From contig NW_027478169.1 of NCBI RefSeq assembly GCF_051020975.1, forward strand, positions 6,138,001-6,202,000: a stretch of 64,000 bases of DNA, read 5' to 3'. Position 1 is the first letter of the stretch; each line of letters begins with the position of its first letter. The position numbers were made by a program, and so were the translations under genes. The DNA is from Osmia lignaria lignaria (taxonomy: Eukaryota; Arthropoda; Insecta; Hymenoptera; Megachilidae). Under the pieces are notes generated by a model that saw only the letters and a program-made list of their open reading frames with translations, was not told where the DNA came from and ran no database searches. This document shows positions 26,656-37,587 of the stretch, piece after piece.

Positions 26656-29231
26656 TCAGAAGCGTAGTTTTCGAGATATATCAAGATATTTAAAAGTTCC
26701 GAAGCCGCACCAACATAATAGAGATACAGAAACACCGTGGCCCCTTTCTTTCAGATAACTCTGCACTATTGCGAGCTGGAAATGCCACTTCCAGTTTAGC
26801 TGTGCAGAAGAAGAACAACAAGAAGAAGAAATATCTCGAAATATGTCCGTCAGGCCCCTTCCCTTGAGATAAATCTGCATATATCTCGGAAACGAAGCGA
26901 GCTATGGCAAAATGTTGAGAGACCTTTTTTGTAGAGAATTAAGTTTTCTACTTTTTATGTTCTATGATATTTTTTGATCAGATGCGTTGTTCTCGAGATA
27001 TATCAAGATATTTAAAAGTTCCGAAGCCGCACCAACATAATAGAGATACAGAAACACCGTGGCCCCTTTCTTTGAGATAACTCGGCACTACTGCGAGCTG
27101 GAAATGCCACTTCCAGTTTAGCTGTGCAGAAGAAGAACAACAAGAAGAAGAAATATCTCGAAATATGTCCGTCAGGCCCCTTCCCTTGAGATAAATCTGC
27201 AAGTATCTTGGAAACGAAGCGAGCTACGGCAAAATGTTAAGAGACCTTTTTTGTAGAGAATTAAGTTTCCTACTTTTTACGTTCTATGATATTTTTTAAT
27301 CAGATGCGTAGTTCTCGAGATATATAAAGATATTTTAAAGTTCCGAAGCCGCACCAACATAATAGAGATACAGAAACACCGTGGCCCCTTTCTTCGAGAT
27401 AACTCTGCACTATTGCGAGCTGTAAATGCCATGTCCAGCTTAGCTGTGCAGAAGAAGAACAACAAGAAGAAGAAATATCTCGAAATATGTCCGTCAGGCC
27501 CCTTCCCTCGAGATAAATCTGCAAATATCTCGGAAACGAAGCGAGCTATGGCAAAATGTTAAGAGACCTTTTTTGTAGAGAATTATGTTTCCTACAATTT
27601 ATGTTCTATGATATTTTTTGATCAGAAGCGTAGTTTTCGAGATATATCAAGATATTTAAAAGTTCCGAAGCCGCACCAACATAATAGAGATACAGAAACA
27701 CCGTGGCCCCTTTCTTTCAGATAACTCTGCACTATTGCGAGCTGGAAATGCCACTTCCAGTTTAGCTGTGCAGAAGAAGAACAACAAGAAGAAGAAATAT
27801 CTCGAAATATGTCCGTCAGGCCCCTTCCCTTGAGATAAATCTGCATATATCTCGGAAACGAAGCGAGCTATGGCAAAATGTTGAGAGACCTTTTTTGTAG
27901 AGAATTAAGTTTTCTACTTTTTATGTTCTATGATATTTTTTGATCAGATGCGTAGTTCTCGAGATATATCAAGATATTTAAAAGTTCCGAAGCCGCACCA
28001 ACATAATAGAGATACAGAAACACCGTGGCCCCTTTCTTTGAGATAACTCGGCACTACTGCGAGCTGGAAATGCCACTTCCAGTTTAGCTGTGCAGAAGAA
28101 GAACAACAAGAAGAAGAAATATCTCGAAATATGTCCGTCAGGCCCCTTCCCTTGAGATAAATCTGCAAGTATCTTGGAAACGAAGCGAGCTATGGCAAAA
28201 TGTTAAGAGACCTTTTTTGTAGAGAATTAAGTTTCCTACTTTTTATGTTCTATGATATTTTTTGATCAGATGCGTAGTTCTCGAGATATATCAAGATATT
28301 TCAAAGTTCCGAAGCCGCACCAACATAATAGAGATACAGAAACACCGTGGCCCCTTTCTTCGAGATAACTCTGCACTATTGCGAGCTGTAAATGCCACGT
28401 CCAGCTTAGCTGTGCAGAAGAAGAACAACAAGAAGAAGAAATATCTCGAAATATGTCCGTCAGGCCCCTTCCCTCGAGATAAATCTGCAAATATCTCGGA
28501 AACGAAGCGAGCTATGGCAAAATGTTAAGAGACCTTTTTTGTAGAGAATTATGTTTCCTACAATTTATGTTCTATGATATTTTTTGATCAGAAGCGTAGT
28601 TTTCGAGATATATCAAGATATTTAAAAGTTCCGAAGCCGCACCAACATAATAGAGATACAGAAACACCGTGGCCCCTTTCTTTCAGATAACTCTGCACTA
28701 TTGCGAGCTGGAAATGCCACTTCCAGTTTAGCTGTGCAGAAGAAGAACAACAAGAAGAAGAAATATCTCGAAATATGTCCGTCAGGCCCCTTCCCTTGAG
28801 ATAAATCTGCATATATCTCGGAAACGAAGCGAGCTATGGCAAAATGTTGAGAGACCTTTTTTGTAGAGAATTAAGTTTTCTACTTTTTATGTTCTATGAT
28901 ATTTTTTGATCAGATGCGTAGTTCTCGAGATATATCAAGATATTTAAAAGTTCCGAAGCCGCACCAACATAATAGAGATACAGAAACACCGTGGCCCCTT
29001 TCTTTGAGATAACTCGGCACTACTGCGAGCTGGAAATGCCACTTCCAGTTTAGCTGTGCAGAAGAAGAACAACAAGAAGAAGAAATATCTCGAAATATGT
29101 CCGTCAGGCCCCTTCCCTTGAGATAAATCTGCAAGTATCTTGGAAACGAAGCGAGCTATGGCAAAATGTTAAGAGACCTTTTTTGTAGAGAATTAAGTTT
29201 CCTACTTTTTATGTTCTATGATATTTTTTGA

Positions 29232-29538
29232 TCAGATGCGTAGTTCTCGAGATATATCAAGATATTTCAAAGTTCCGAAGCCGCACCAACATAATAGAGA
29301 TACAGAAACACCGTGGCCCCTTTCTTTGAGATAACTCTGCACTATTGCGAGCTGCAAATGCCACTTCCAGCTTAGCTGTGCAGAAGAAGAAATATCTCGA
29401 AATATGTCCGTCAGGCCCCTTCCCTTGAGATAAATCTGCATATATCTCGGAAGCGAAGCGAGCTATGGCAAAATGTTAAGAGACCTTTTTTGTAGAGAAT
29501 TATGTTTCCTACAATTTATGTTCTATGATATTTTTTGA
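29232..29538 (+). repeat. 307-bp A monomer (15-bp deletion only)
   Basis: The 15-bp deletion is the same as in 24112 and 26350, but the downstream GGCCCCTTCCC is intact. Because 15 is a multiple of three the minus-strand frame stays open at 69 codons. Confidence 0.92.
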
Positions 29539-31231
29539 TCAGAAGCGTAGTTTTCGAGATATATCAAGATATTTAAAAGTTCCGAAGCCGCACCAACATA
29601 ATAGAGATACAGAAACACCGTGGCCCCTTTCTTTCAGATAACTCTGCACTATTGCGAGCTGGAAATGCCACTTCCAGTTTAGCTGTGCAGAAGAAGAACA
29701 ACAAGAAGAAGAAATATCTCGAAATATGTCCGTCAGGCCCCTTCCCTTGAGATAAATCTGCATATATCTCGGAAACGAAGCGAGCTATGGCAAAATGTTG
29801 AGAGACCTTTTTTGTAGAGAATTAAGTTTTCTACTTTTTATGTTCTATGATATTTTTTGATCAGATGCGTTGTTCTCGAGATATATCAAGATATTTAAAA
29901 GTTCCGAAGCCGCACCAACATAATAGAGATACAGAAACACCGTGGCCCCTTTCTTTGAGATAACTCGGCACTACTGCGAGCTGGAAATGCCACTTCCAGT
30001 TTAGCTGTGCAGAAGAAAAACAACAAGAAGAAGAAATATCTCGAAATATGTCCGTCAGGCCCCTTCCCTTGAGATAAATCTGCAAGTATCTTGGAAACGA
30101 AGCGAGCTATGGCAAAATGTTAAGAGACCTTTTTTGTAGAGAATTAAGTTTCCTACTTTTTACGTTCTATGATATTTTTTAATCAGGTGCGTAGTTCTCG
30201 AGATATATAAAGATATTTTAAAGTTCCGAAGCCGCACCAACATAATAGAGATACAGAAACACCGTGGCCCCTTTCTTCGAGATAACTCTGCACTATTGCG
30301 AGCTGTAAATGCCACGTCCAGCTTAGCTGTGCAGAAGAAGAACAACAAGAAGAAGAAATATCTCGAAATATGTCCGTCAGGCCCCTTCCCTCGAGATAAA
30401 TCTGCAAATATCTCGGAAACGAAGCGAGCTATGGCAAAATGTTAAGAGACCTTTTTTGTAGAGAATTATGTTTCCTACAATTTATCTTCTATGATATTTT
30501 TTGATCAGAAGCGTAGTTTTCGAGATATATCAAGATATTTAAAAGTTCCGAAGCCGCACCAACATAATAGAGATACAGAAACACCGTGGCCCCTTTCTTT
30601 CAGATAACTCTGCACTATTGCGAGCTGGAAATGCCACTTCCAGTTTAGCTGTGCAGAAGAAGAACAACAAGAAGAAGAAATATCTCGAAATATGTCCGTC
30701 AGGCCCCTTCCCTTGAGATAAATCTGCAAATATCTCGGAAACGAAGCGAGCTATGGCAAAATGTTAAGCGACTTTATTTGTAGAGAATTAAGTTTCCTAC
30801 TTTTTACGTTCTATGATATTTTTTAATCAGATGCGTAGTTCTCGAGATATATAAAGATATTTTAAAGTTCCGAAGCCGCACCAACATAATAGAGATACAG
30901 AAACACCGTGGCCCCTTTCTTCGAGATAACTCTGCACTATTGCGAGCTGTAAATGCCACGTCCAGCTTAGCTGTGCAGAAGAAGAACAACAAGAAGAAGA
31001 AATATCTGGAAATATGTCCGTCAGGCCCCTTCCCTTGAGATAAATCTGCAAATATCTCGGAAACCAAGCGAGCTATGGCAAAATGTTAAGAGACCTTATT
31101 TGTAGAGAATTAAGTTTCCTACTTTTTATGTTCTACGATATTTTTTGATCAGATGCGTAGTTCTCGAGATATATCAAGATATTTAAAAGTTCCGAAGCCG
31201 CACCAACATAATAGAGATACAGAAACACCGT

Positions 31232-31372
31232 GGCCCCTTTCTTTGAGATAACTCTGCACTATTGCGAGCTGCAAATGCCACTTCCAGCTTAGCTGTGCAG
31301 AAGAAGAACAACAAGAAGAAGAAATATCTCGAAATATGTCCGTCAGGCCCCTTCCCTTGAGATAAATCTGCA
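31232..31372 (+). repeat. Internal direct repeat within the monomer (27 bp, 24/27 identical)
   Basis: Positions 31232-31258 and 31346-31372 are 27-bp direct repeats that match at 24 positions, with starts 114 bp apart. Both begin GGCCCCTT and end TCTGCA. Downstream of each, GCGAGCT (31264 and 31390) is followed by a GCAAATG or GCAAAATG motif, which extends the similarity with a gap. Every monomer in the array carries the pair. This suggests the 322-bp unit grew from a shorter ancestral repeat. A possible third, much weaker relative is the CTCGAGATATATCAAG segment near 31163. Confidence 0.75.
31299..31324 (+). repeat. GAA/CAA purine-rich microsatellite-like tract inside the monomer
   Basis: Each monomer carries a tract made of two GAA runs around CAACAA. 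The repeated GAAGAAGAA at both ends is a slippage substrate. The only multi-base indel lineage in the window (15 bp lost, in monomers 24112, 26350 and 29232) removes one GAA run plus the CAACAA core here. Minor variants such as GAGGAAGAAC or GAAGCAAAA mark subfamilies. Confidence 0.85.
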
Positions 31373-34045
31373 AATATCTCGGAAACGAAGCGAGCTATGG
31401 CAAAATGTTAAGAGACCTTTTTTGTAGAGAATTATGTTTCCTACAATTTACGTTCTCTGATATTTTTTGATCAGAAGCGTAGTTTTCGAGATATATCAAG
31501 ATATTTAAAAGTTCCGAAGCCGCACCAACATAATAGAGATACAGAAACACCGTGGCCCCTTTCTTTGAGATAACTCTGCACTATTGCGAGCTGCAAATGC
31601 CACTTCCAGCTTAGCTGTGCAGAAGAAGAACAACAAGAAGAAGAAATATCTCGAAATATGTCCGTCAGGCCCCTTCCCTTGAGATAAATCTGCAAATATC
31701 TCGGAAACGAAGCGAGCTATGGCAAAATGTTAAGAGACCTTTTTTGTAGAGAATTATGTTTCCTACAATTTACGTTCTCTGATATTTTTTGATCAGAAGC
31801 GTAGTTTTCGAGATATATCAAGATATTTAAAAGTTCCGAAGCCGCACCAACATAATAGAGATACAGAAACACCGTGGCCCCTTTCTTTGAGATAACTCTG
31901 CACTATTGCGCGCTGCAAATGCCACTTCCAGCTTAGCTGTGCAGAAGAAGAACAACAAGAAGAAGAAATATCTCGAAATATGTCCGTCAGGCCCCTTCCC
32001 TTGAGATAAATCTGCAAATATCTCGGAAACGAAGCGAGCTATGGCAAAATGTTAAGAGACCTTTTTTGTAGAGAATTAAGCTTCCTACTTTTTATGTTCT
32101 ATGATATTTTTTGATCAGATGCGTAGTTCTCGAGATATATCAAGATATTTAAAAGCTCCGAAGCTGCACCAACATAATAGAGGTACAGAAACACCGTGGC
32201 CCCTTTCTTTGAGATAACTCTGCACTATTGCGAGCTGCAAATGCCACTTCCAGCTTAGCTGTGCAGAAGAAGAACAACAAGAAGAAGAAATATCTCGAAA
32301 TATGTCCGTCAGGCCCCTTCCCTTGAGATAAATCTGCAAATATCTCGGAAACGAAGCGAGCTATGGCAAAATGTTAAGAGACCTTTTTTGTAGAGAATTA
32401 TGTTTCCTACAATTTAGGTTCTCTGATATTTTTTGATCAGAAGCGTAGTTTTCGAGATATATCGAGATATTTAAAAGTTCCGAAGCCGCACCAACATAAT
32501 AGAGATACAGAAACACCGTGGCCCCTTTCTTTGAGATAACTCTGCACTATTGCGACCTGCAAATGCCACTTCCAGCTTAGCTGTGCAGAAGAGGAACAAC
32601 AAGAAGAAGAAATATCTCGGAATATGTCCGTCAGGCCCCTTCCCTTGAGCTAAATCTGCAAATATCTCGGAAACGATGCCAGCTATGGGAAAATGTTAAG
32701 AGACCTTTTTTGTAGAGAATTCAGTTTCCTACTTTTTATGTTCTATGATATTTTTTGATCAGATGCGTAGTTCTCGAGATATATCAAGATATTTAAAAGT
32801 TCCGAAGCCGCACCAACATAATAGAGATACAGAATCAACGTGGCCCCTTTCTTTGAGATAACTCTGCACTATTGCGAGCTGCAAATGCCACTTCCAGCTT
32901 AGCTGTGCAGAAGAAGAACAACAAGAAGAAGAAATATCTGGAAATATGTCCGTCAGGCCCCTTCCCTCGAGATAAATCTGCAAATATCTCGGAAACGAAG
33001 CGAGCTATGGCAAAATGTTAAGAGACCTTTTTTGTAGAGAATTAAGTTTCCTACTTTTTATGTTCTATGATATTTTTCGATCAGAGGCGTAGTTCTCGAG
33101 ATATATCAAGATATTTAAAAGTTCCGAAGCCGCACCAACATAATAGAGATACAGAAACACCGTGGCCCCTCTCTTTGAGATAACTCTGCACGATTGCGAG
33201 CTGGAAATGCCACTTCCAGTTTAGCTGTGCAGAAGAAGAACAACAAGAAGAAGAAATATCTCGAAATATGTCCGTCAGGCCCCTTCCCTTGAGATAAATC
33301 TGCAAATATCTCGGAAACGAAGCGAGCTATGGCAAAATGTTAAGAGACCTTTTTTGTAGAGAATTAAGTTTCCTACTTTTTATGTTCTATGATATTTTTT
33401 GATCAGATGCGTAGTTCTCGAGATATATCAAGATATTTAAAAGTTCCGAAGCCGCACCAACATAATAGAGATACAGAAACACCGTGGCCCCTTTCTTTGA
33501 GATAACTCTGCACTATTGCGAGCTGCAAATGCCACTTCCAGCTTAGCTGTGCAGAGGAAGAACAACAAGAAGAAGAAGTATCTCGAAATATGTCCGTCAG
33601 GCCCGTTCCTTTGAGCTGAATCTGCAAATATCTCGGAAACGAAGCGAGCTATGGCAAAATGTTAAGAGACCTTTTTTGTAGAGAATTAAGTTTCCTACTT
33701 TTTATGTTCTATGATATTTTTTGATCAGATGCGTAGCTCTCGAGATATATCCAGATATTTAAAAGTTCCGAAGCGGCACCAACATAATAGAGATACAGAA
33801 ACACCGTGGCCCCTTTCTTTGAGGTAACTCTGCACTATTGCGAGCTGCAAATGCCAATCCAGCTTAGCTGCGCAGAAGAAGAACAACAAGAAGAAGAAAT
33901 ATCTCGAAATATGTCCCTCAGGCCCCTTCCCTTGAGATAAATCTGCAAATATCTCGGAAACGAAGCGAGCTATGGCAAAATGTTAAGAGACCTTTTTTGT
34001 AGAGAATTAAGTTTCCTACTTTTTATGTTCTATGATATTTTTTGA

Positions 34046-37000
34046 TCAGATGCGTAGTTCTCGAGATATAGCAAGATATTTAAAAGTTCCGAAGCCGCAC
34101 CAACATAATAGAGATACAGAAACACCGTGGCCCCTTTCTTTGAGATAACTCTGCACTACTGCGAGCTGCAAATGCCACTTCCAGCTTAGCTGTGCAGAAG
34201 AAGAACAACAAGAAGAAGAAATATCTCGAAATATGTCCGTCAGGCCCCTTCCCTTGAGATAAATCTGCAAATACCTCGGAAACGAAGGGAGCTATGGCAA
34301 AATGTTAAGAGACCTTTTTTGTAGAGAATTAAGTTTCCTACTTTTTATGTTCTATGATATTTTTTGATCAGATGCGTAGCTCTCGAGATATATCCAGATA
34401 TTTAAAAGTTCCGAAGCGGCACCAACATAATAGAGATACAGAAACACCGTGGCCCCTTTCTTTGAGGTAACTCTGCACTATTGCGAGCTGCAAATGCCAC
34501 TTCCAGCTTAGCTGTGCAGAAGAAGAACAACAAGAAGAAGAAATATCTCGAAATATGTCCCTCAGGCCCCTTCCCTTGAGATAAATCTGCAAATATCTCG
34601 GAAACGAAGCGAGCTACGGCAAAATGTTAAGAGACCTTTTTTGTAGAAAATTAGGATTCCTACTTTTTATGTTCTATGATATTTTTTGAACAGATGCGTA
34701 GTTCTCGAGATATATCAAGATATTTAAAAGTTCCGAAGCCGCACCAACATAATAGAGATACAGAAACACCGTGGCCCCTTTCTTTGAGATAACTCTGCAC
34801 TATTGCGCGCTGCAAATGGCACTTCCAGCATAGCTGTGCAGAAGAAGAACAACAAGAAGAAGAAATATCTCGAAATATGTCCGTCAGGACCCTTCCCTTG
34901 AGATAAATCTGCAAATATCTCGGAAACGAAGCGAGCTATTGCAAAACGTTAAGAGACCTTTTTTGTAGAGAATTAAGTTTCCTACTTTTTATGTTCTATG
35001 ATATTTTTTGATCAGATGCGTAGTTCTCGAGATATATCAAGATATTTAAAAGTTCCGAAGCCGCACCAACATAATAGAGATACAGAAACACCGTGGCCCC
35101 TTTCTTTGAGATAACTCTGCACTATTGCGAGCTGCAAATGCCACTTCCAGCTTAGCTGTGCAGAAGAAGAACAACAAGAAGAAGAAATATCTGGTAATAT
35201 GTCCGTCAGGCCCCTTCCCTTGAGATAAATCTGCAAATATCTCGGAAACGAAGCGAGCTACGGCAAAATGTTAAGAGACCTTTTTTGTAGAAAATTAGGA
35301 TTCTTACTTTTTATGTTCTTTGATATTTTTTGAACAGATGCGTAGTTCTCGAGATATATCAAGATATTTAAAAGTTCCGAAGCCGCACCAACATAATAGA
35401 GATACAGAAACACCGTGGCCCCTTTCTTTGAGATAACTCTGCACTATTGCGAGCTGCAAATGCCACTTCCAGCTTAGCTGTGCAGAAGAAGAACAACAAG
35501 AAGAAGAAATATCTGGAAATATGTCCGTCAGGCCCCTTCCCTTGAGATAAATCTGCAAATATCTCGGAAACGAAGCGAGCTACGGCAAAATGTTAAGAGA
35601 CCTTTTTTGTAGAAAATTAGGATTCCTACTTTTTATGTTCTTTGATATTTTTTGAACAGATGCGTAGTTCTCGAGATATATCAAGATATTTAAAAGTTCC
35701 GAAGCCGCACCAACATAATAGAGATACAGAAACACCGTGGCCCCTTTCTTTGAGATAACTCTGCACTATTGCGCGCTGCAAATGGCACTTCCAGCTTAGC
35801 TGTGCAGAAGAAGAACAACAAGAAGAAGAAATATCTCGAAATATGTCCGTCAGGCCCCTTCCCTTGAGATAAATCTGCAAATATCTCGGAAACGAAGCGA
35901 GCTATGGCAAAATGTTAAGAGACCTTTTTTGTAGAGAATTAAGTTTCCTACTTTTTATGTTCTATGATATTTTTTGATCAGATGCGTAGTTCTCGAGATA
36001 TATCAAGATATTTAAAAGTTCCGAAGCGGCACCAACATAATAGAGATACAGAAACACCGTGGCCCCTTTCTTTGAGGTAACTCTGCACTATTGCGAGCTG
36101 CAAATGCCACTTCCAGCTTAGCTGTGCAGAAGAAGAACAACAAGAAGAAGAAATATCTCGAAATATGTCCCTCAGGCCCCTTCCCTTGAGATAAATCTGC
36201 AAATATCTCGGAAACCAAGCGAGCTATGGCAAAATGTTATGAGACCTTATTTGTAGAGAATTAAGTTTCCTACTTTTTATGTTCTACGATATTTTTTGAT
36301 CAGATGCGTAGTTCTCGAGATATATCAAGATATTTAAATGTTCCGAAGCCGCACCAACATAATAGAGATACGGAAACACCGTGGCCCCTTTCTTTGAGAT
36401 AACTCTGCACTATTGCGAGCTGCAAATGCCACTTCCAGCTTAGCTGTGCAGAAGAAGAACAACAAGAACAAGAAATATCTCGAAATATGTCCGTCAGGCC
36501 CCTTCCCTTGAGATAAATCTGCAAATATCTCGGAAACGAAGCGAGCTATGGCAAAATGTTAAGAGACCTTTTTTGTAGAGAATTAAGTTTCCTACTTTTT
36601 ATGTTCTATGATATTTTTTGATCAGATGCGTAGTTCTCGAGATATAGCAAGATATTTAAAAGTTCCGAAGCCGCACCAACATAATAGAGATACAGAAACA
36701 CCGTGGCCCCTTTCTTTGAGATAACTCTGCACTACTGCGAGCTGCAAATGCCACTTCCAGCTTAGCTGTGCAGAAGAAGAACAACAAGAAGAAGAAATAT
36801 CTCGAAATATGTCCGTCAGGCCCCTTCCCTTGAGATAAATCTGCAAATACCTCGGAAACGAAGGGAGCTATGGCAAAATGTTAAGAGACCTTTTTTGTAG
36901 AGAATTAAGTTTCCTACTTTTTATGTTCTATGATATTTTTTGATCAGATGCGTAGCTCTCAAGATATATCCAGATATTTAAAAGTTCCGAAGCGGCACCA

Positions 37001-37587
37001 ACATAATAGAGATACAGAAACACCGTGGCCCCTTTCTTTGAGGTAACTCTGCACTATTGCGAGCTGCAAATGCCACTTCCAGCTTAGCTGTGCAGAAGAA
37101 GAACAACAAGAAGAAGAAATATCTCGAAATATGTCCCTCAGGCCCCTTCCCTTGAGATAAATCTGCAAATATCTCGGAAACCAAGCGAGCTATGGCAAAA
37201 TGTTAAGAGACCTTATTTGTAGAGAATTAAGTTTCCTACTTTTTATGTTCTACGATATTTTTTGATCAGATGCGTAGTTCTCGAGATATATCAAGATATT
37301 TAAATGTTCCGAAGCCGCACCAACATAATAGAGATACGGAAACACCGTGGCCCCTTTCTTTGAGATAACTCTGCACTATTGCGAGCTGCAAATGCCACTT
37401 CCAGCTTAGCTGTGCAGAAGAAGAACAACAAGAACAAGAAATATCTCGAAATATGTCCGTCAGGCCCCTTCCCTTGAGATAAATCTGCAAATATCTCGGA
37501 AACGAAGCGAGCTATGGCAAAATGTTAAGAGACCTTTTTTGTAGAGAATTAAGTTTCCTACTTTTTATGTTCTATGATATTTTTTGA
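34046..37587 (+). repeat. Left shoulder of the complex HOR, eight-monomer spacing
   Basis: Monomers 34046 and 36622 (ATATAGCAAGATATT, AATACCTCGG, GAAGGGAGC) are eight units apart (2,576 bp). Each is followed by the AAGCGGCACC/TTGAGGTAAC type (34368, 36944). Units 34368, 34690, 35012, 35334 and 35656 prefigure the order of the 12-monomer unit that starts at 37588. Confidence 0.8.

Larger units (their letters stand above)
22502..31148 (+). repeat. Trimeric A-B-C higher-order repeat, ~966 bp
   Basis: B units (22502, 24418, 25706, 26656, 27622, 28588, 29539, 30505) have AGAAGCG, TTTCAGATAAC and AGCTGGAAATG. C units (22824, 23790, 24740, 26028, 26978, 27944, 28910, 29861) have CGGCACTACTGCGAGCTGG in most copies. 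A units (23468, 24112, 25384, 26350, 27300, 28266, 29232, 30183, 30827) vary most: some have TATATAAAGATATTTTAAAG, some ATATCAAGATATTTCAAAG, and some the 15-bp deletion. From 26350 to 30504 the A-B-C order is regular; before that extra units (23146, 25062) interrupt it. Confidence 0.88.
31149..31373 (-). other. Recurrent 74-codon minus-strand open frame, probably not a gene
   Basis: A 225-nt frame occupies the same position in 185 of the 198 complete monomers (69 to 84 codons). This is the reference copy. Its predicted product begins MQIYLKGRGLTDIF, has a Ser/Cys-rich stretch (residues about 18-25) and ends FKYLDISRELRI. It has no recognisable domain and no convincing signal peptide or membrane segment. 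The start codon here is TTG and no methionine codon lies in the frame, so ordinary eukaryotic initiation is not available. The unit is 322 bp, which is not a multiple of three, so the frame cannot read on into the next copy. Its persistence is explained by the high identity of the monomers. Transcription as satellite RNA is possible, but translation is not supported. Confidence 0.8.
31149..31470 (+). repeat. Representative 322-bp monomer with internal landmarks
   Basis: This unit serves as a reference. In order it shows a BclI-type TGATCA spanning the boundary (31146-31151), CTCGAG (31163-31168), the palindrome GATATATC (31168-31175), a TATTTAAAAG stretch (31180-31189), the first copy of an internal 27-bp direct repeat (31232-31258), a GAA/CAA purine-rich tract (31299-31324), the second copy of the 27-bp repeat (31346-31372), and a T-rich linker with T6 at 31418-31423. 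A hand count gives 67 C, 61 G and 12 CpG in 322 bp. Its 3' linker is of the 'tacaattta' type (see the two-haplotype finding). Confidence 0.95.
31149..34045 (+). repeat. Mixed monomers without clear higher-order period
   Basis: This zone links the A-B-C block to the 34-51 kb complex repeat. 31471 and 31793 are adjacent near-twins sharing ACGTTCTCTGATATT. 32437 is the relative of monomer 285. 33403 is an isolated member of the GAGCTGAATC class. 33725 is 321 bp, with CCAATCC in place of CCACTTCC near 33856. Confidence 0.75.

Noticed and set aside
31180..31189. TATTTAAAAG as a TATA-like promoter element in each unit
   Set aside because: It is an AT-rich stretch in an AT-rich repeat with no gene downstream and no initiator or terminator context. 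Satellite transcription may occur but cannot be inferred from this alone.
31299..31324. GAA tract as an expandable trinucleotide microsatellite
   Set aside because: The tract is interrupted by CAACAA and its length is constant apart from the one 15-bp deletion lineage. No expansion was seen.
31400..31470. Helically phased T-tracts giving strong DNA curvature
   Set aside because: In the common linker form the three T runs are about 27 and 18 bp apart, not near multiples of 10.5 bp, so marked intrinsic bending is not supported by spacing.
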